DNA of 6,929 nt, taken from positions 1 through 6,929 of the forward strand of contig JAKSCP010000011.1 in assembly GCA_022360535.1 (NCBI GenBank), given 5' to 3'. Made by a program: the position numbers and the translations under genes. The notes beneath the pieces are model-generated. The model was given only the letters and a program-made list of their open reading frames with translations. It did not search any database and was not told where the DNA came from. Numbering within the stretch: the first letter of the stretch is position 1; every line of letters begins with the position of its first letter. Source of the stretch: Pseudomonadales bacterium (GTDB lineage Bacteria > Pseudomonadota > Gammaproteobacteria > Pseudomonadales > Pseudohongiellaceae). Positions 4,998 through 6,929 of the stretch are shown here, piece after piece.

Positions 4998-6044
4998 ATG
5001 AGCTTTAAGGCGCCGCGCAGTCTCCTTCTTGTCTTCGTTGTCGCAGGGCTGGCTAGCTGTTCCGACCAGGTTGGCCAGCGCTATACCTACGTTCTCAGTA
5101 CGGGTAATACCGGCGGCACCTTCTACCCCGTTGGTGTTGCTCTCTCCACGCTGGTAACCGCCGAACCTGAATCCGAATTTTCTCTGACTGCCATTAGCTC
5201 GGCTGGCTCGATGGAAAACATCAAATTGCTAAGGGACAACCAGGCACAGTTCGCCCTGGTGCTCGGAATCTTTGCCGCCTGGGCCTGGGATGGTGTGAGT
5301 CCTATTCGCAACCCCCAGCCCCATCTACGAAGCATCAGCGCCATGTGGCCCAATGTGGAACATTTTGTACTGACATCAGACCTGGTCACCACTGGCACAG
5401 TCTCCGACCTTGGCAACCTGAACGGTGAACGTTATGTATTGGGCGCGAGAAATTCCGGTGCCGAACACACTGGCATCTACATTCTCGAATCCTTAGGTGT
5501 CGATTATCTTGAGAAATTCAATCTGGGTTACATGACCTATGGTGCTTCTGCTGCCGCAATCCAGGACGGCAACATCGTCGGCATGAACGTACCGGCGGGA
5601 GCACCGGTGACAGCTATCACTCAGGCCTATGCCCAAATGGGTAACGACATGACGGTATTGAATTTCAGCGCTCGAGAGATAGCTGCCATCAATGAACGCT
5701 ATCCACTATGGCGTGCCCACGAGCTGGCCCCCGAAACCTATCCTTATCAAGTAGAACCCATCACGACAGCAGCCAGTCCCAATGTACTGATCGTACGCAA
5801 CGATGTCCCAGAAGAGATTGTTTATCAGCTCACCCAATTGATGTGGGAGAACCTGGCAGCGCTGCAGCAGATTCACAGCGCCACCCTTGCAATGGCGATT
5901 GAAGAAGCGCTGGAAGGCATCCCCGTCCCGCTGCATGCCGGGGCCTTACGCTATTATCGCGAACAAGGGATTGCTATTCCTGAGCGTTTGATTCTGGAGG
6001 AGCCATCCTCCGTAAATGGTATAGACAGACTTACTACACAGTAA
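4998..6044 (+). CDS. TAXI-family solute-binding lipoprotein
   Basis: The 348-residue protein has a signal sequence with basic N-terminus, hydrophobic core LLLVFVVAG and lipobox LASC, predicting lipidation at Cys21; Ser at +2 predicts outer-membrane sorting by the E. coli rule. The mature part opens with the TAXI hallmark YVLSTGNTGGTFYPVGVAL (31-49) and has SSAGSMENIKLLRD (67-80) and ALVLGIFAAWAWDG (86-99), typical of proteins that bind small carboxylates or amino acids for TRAP transporters. Length is normal. The frame extends upstream to 4923, inside the GFA gene, but only the ATG at 4998 gives a proper signal peptide. No TRAP permease gene is in the window; a convergent ligand-gated channel gene lies downstream instead. 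A receptor role rather than transport is possible but unproven. Confidence 0.9.
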   Translation: MSFKAPRSLLLVFVVAGLASCSDQVGQRYTYVLSTGNTGGTFYPVGVALSTLVTAEPESEFSLTAISSAGSMENIKLLRDNQAQFALVLGIFAAWAWDGVSPIRNPQPHLRSISAMWPNVEHFVLTSDLVTTGTVSDLGNLNGERYVLGARNSGAEHTGIYILESLGVDYLEKFNLGYMTYGASAAAIQDGNIVGMNVPAGAPVTAITQAYAQMGNDMTVLNFSAREIAAINERYPLWRAHELAPETYPYQVEPITTAASPNVLIVRNDVPEEIVYQLTQLMWENLAALQQIHSATLAMAIEEALEGIPVPLHAGALRYYREQGIAIPERLILEEPSSVNGIDRLTTQ

Positions 6045-6062
6045 TTCTATTGCCAGCAAAAC

Positions 6063-6094
6063 AACAGTCTTGTGGGTATCCCCACAAGACTGTT
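6063..6094. terminator. Hairpin between convergent genes, likely shared terminator
   Basis: AACAGTCTTGTGGG (6063-6076) and CCCACAAGACTGTT (6081-6094) form a perfect 14-bp stem with a TATC loop, placed 19 bases after the TAXI stop and 41 bases beyond the channel stop. On the - strand the stem is followed by GTTTTG, a short T-run, so it best fits termination of the channel gene. On the + strand no T-tract follows, so termination of the TAXI transcript there would be less canonical. Confidence 0.7.
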
Positions 6095-6134
6095 ACGGTC
6101 TGGGAAAACTATCACTCACCCTTTTTGCACTCTT

Positions 6135-6929
6135 TTAGCGCAAAAACTCCGTCCAAAAGGTAATCAAAATCAGCGACAGCAAAACGAACGGCCAATAGGC
6201 CAGCTTGACCATTATATTGTCGTCGTAGTGAATAAACTTGAGCCACATTGCGGCCCGATGGCGAAACAGATAAGTGTTGGCTGTTGCAAGGACCAGCATG
6301 GCATACATCAAGATATAGAAATACTCGATATAAACTATATTGGTGCCAGGAAACTGTTCTCTAAGTTGAATATGGGCCAGTAACACAACAAAAAACAGCG
6401 CTGAACTTCCACCAATAAATACACTTGTGTCAAAACCATGTCGCAGAGACAAGTCTTCATCGTCGCTCACAGTCAGTAAGGCCGAAAACAACAACGATGC
6501 AACCAGGAACAAGGGCAGCAAATAGATGATAAAGGCATTGCCGAACTTTCGTTTAATCACGAAGTTGTAGTGCAGCTCTGGCGTACCATGCTGACCAATG
6601 TATTCAGGAATTCCGAAATTGGTATCGTAACTGGCAATCTTGTAATCAAAGAACGTGTTTTCCCGCTCCCAGGTCTCCAACACAATTGACTCTTCGATGC
6701 CAAAAATATCGTTAGTCCCCGTAGCATCATACGAACCATAGTCCGGAATGAGCAAGATGTTGTCAGCAAAATCTCGTGGCCACATTCGCACCCAGACTGT
6801 CTTATGATCGAATGGGTAGTCGTCGTATTCGAAAGGTTGTCTTAATGTGGATTCGAAATACCAGCCTATGACTTCGGAGTTGCCTTCGCGCCTTCGGTAG
6901 ATTTCTTGCGGTGGTATGGAATTGCCAGA
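6135..6929 (-). CDS. Pentameric ligand-gated ion channel (Cys-loop family, prokaryotic), 5' end missing
   Basis: The frame is open from the window edge to TAA at 6137-6135, giving the last 264 residues. An internal GTG at 6791 is unlikely to be the start because the frame continues upstream with family-like sequence. Numbering the fragment from 1, YPFD (38-41) is the signature turn of the Cys-loop, with no cysteines at the expected flanking sites, as in bacterial 'pro-loop' channels. A beta-rich segment with an ETWE motif (85-88) leads to ELHYNFVIKRK (118-128), the usual entry into membrane helix 1. Four hydrophobic helices follow at about 131-153 (with YLLPLFL), 168-188 (pore-lining), 198-221 and 238-260. 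The 3-4 loop is short, as in GLIC and ELIC. The protein should form a homopentameric cation or anion channel in the inner membrane, with its binding domain in the periplasm. Ligand and ion selectivity are unknown. Confidence 0.85.
   Translation of the reverse strand, partial: SGNSIPPQEIYRRREGNSEVIGWYFESTLRQPFEYDDYPFDHKTVWVRMWPRDFADNILLIPDYGSYDATGTNDIFGIEESIVLETWERENTFFDYKIASYDTNFGIPEYIGQHGTPELHYNFVIKRKFGNAFIIYLLPLFLVASLLFSALLTVSDDEDLSLRHGFDTSVFIGGSSALFFVVLLAHIQLREQFPGTNIVYIEYFYILMYAMLVLATANTYLFRHRAAMWLKFIHYDDNIMVKLAYWPFVLLSLILITFWTEFLR

Noticed and set aside
6072..6383. 103-codon open frame on the + strand
   Set aside because: It lies largely opposite the channel gene, starts in the terminator hairpin and has no family-like sequence.
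1..6929. CRISPR array, tRNA or rRNA genes
   Set aside because: No regularly spaced repeats, cloverleaf sequences or conserved rRNA segments were seen.

Overview
The window looks like bacterial chromosome, most likely from a gammaproteobacterium, possibly marine. The basis is the mix of families: integron cassettes with long attC-like sites, a TAXI-type solute-binding lipoprotein, GFA and DUF1428 proteins, and a prokaryotic Cys-loop-type channel. No rRNA or tRNA is present, so the taxon is an inference only.

Left part (1-1818): the far end of an integron gene-cassette array. Three imperfect-palindrome attC sites (101-163, 484-547, 1768-1818) share an ACATAAC-like left core, a CAAGGAC segment and a GTT right core. 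They bound two complete cassettes, 158-541 and 542-1812, and the tail of a third (1-157). The cargo is the C-terminus of an unknown protein, a 93-residue protein with a membrane anchor, and a 343-residue serine hydrolase of the class C beta-lactamase/esterase superfamily. All genes read in the same direction and end just before an attC, so the integrase should lie to the left, outside the window. The third attC has altered core bases and none follows it, so the array seems to end here.

Middle part (1868/1886-6044): six closely spaced genes on the + strand with gaps of 13 to 55 bases, probably one transcription unit or two. They encode a SAM-dependent methyltransferase, a GNAT acetyltransferase, an RdmC-like alpha/beta hydrolase, a DUF1428 protein, a zinc-binding GFA/CENP-V-type protein and a TAXI-family lipoprotein. 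The first five are small single-domain proteins with no evident common pathway, resembling cassette cargo but without attC sites between them.

Right part (6063-6929): a 14-bp perfect hairpin separates the TAXI gene from a convergent gene on the - strand, cut by the window edge. It encodes the core of a pentameric ligand-gated ion channel: a YPFD loop without cysteines, a beta-rich extracellular end and four membrane segments. A lipid-anchored binding protein without TRAP permease genes beside a ligand-gated channel is the most interesting pairing here. A functional link is inferred only from adjacency.
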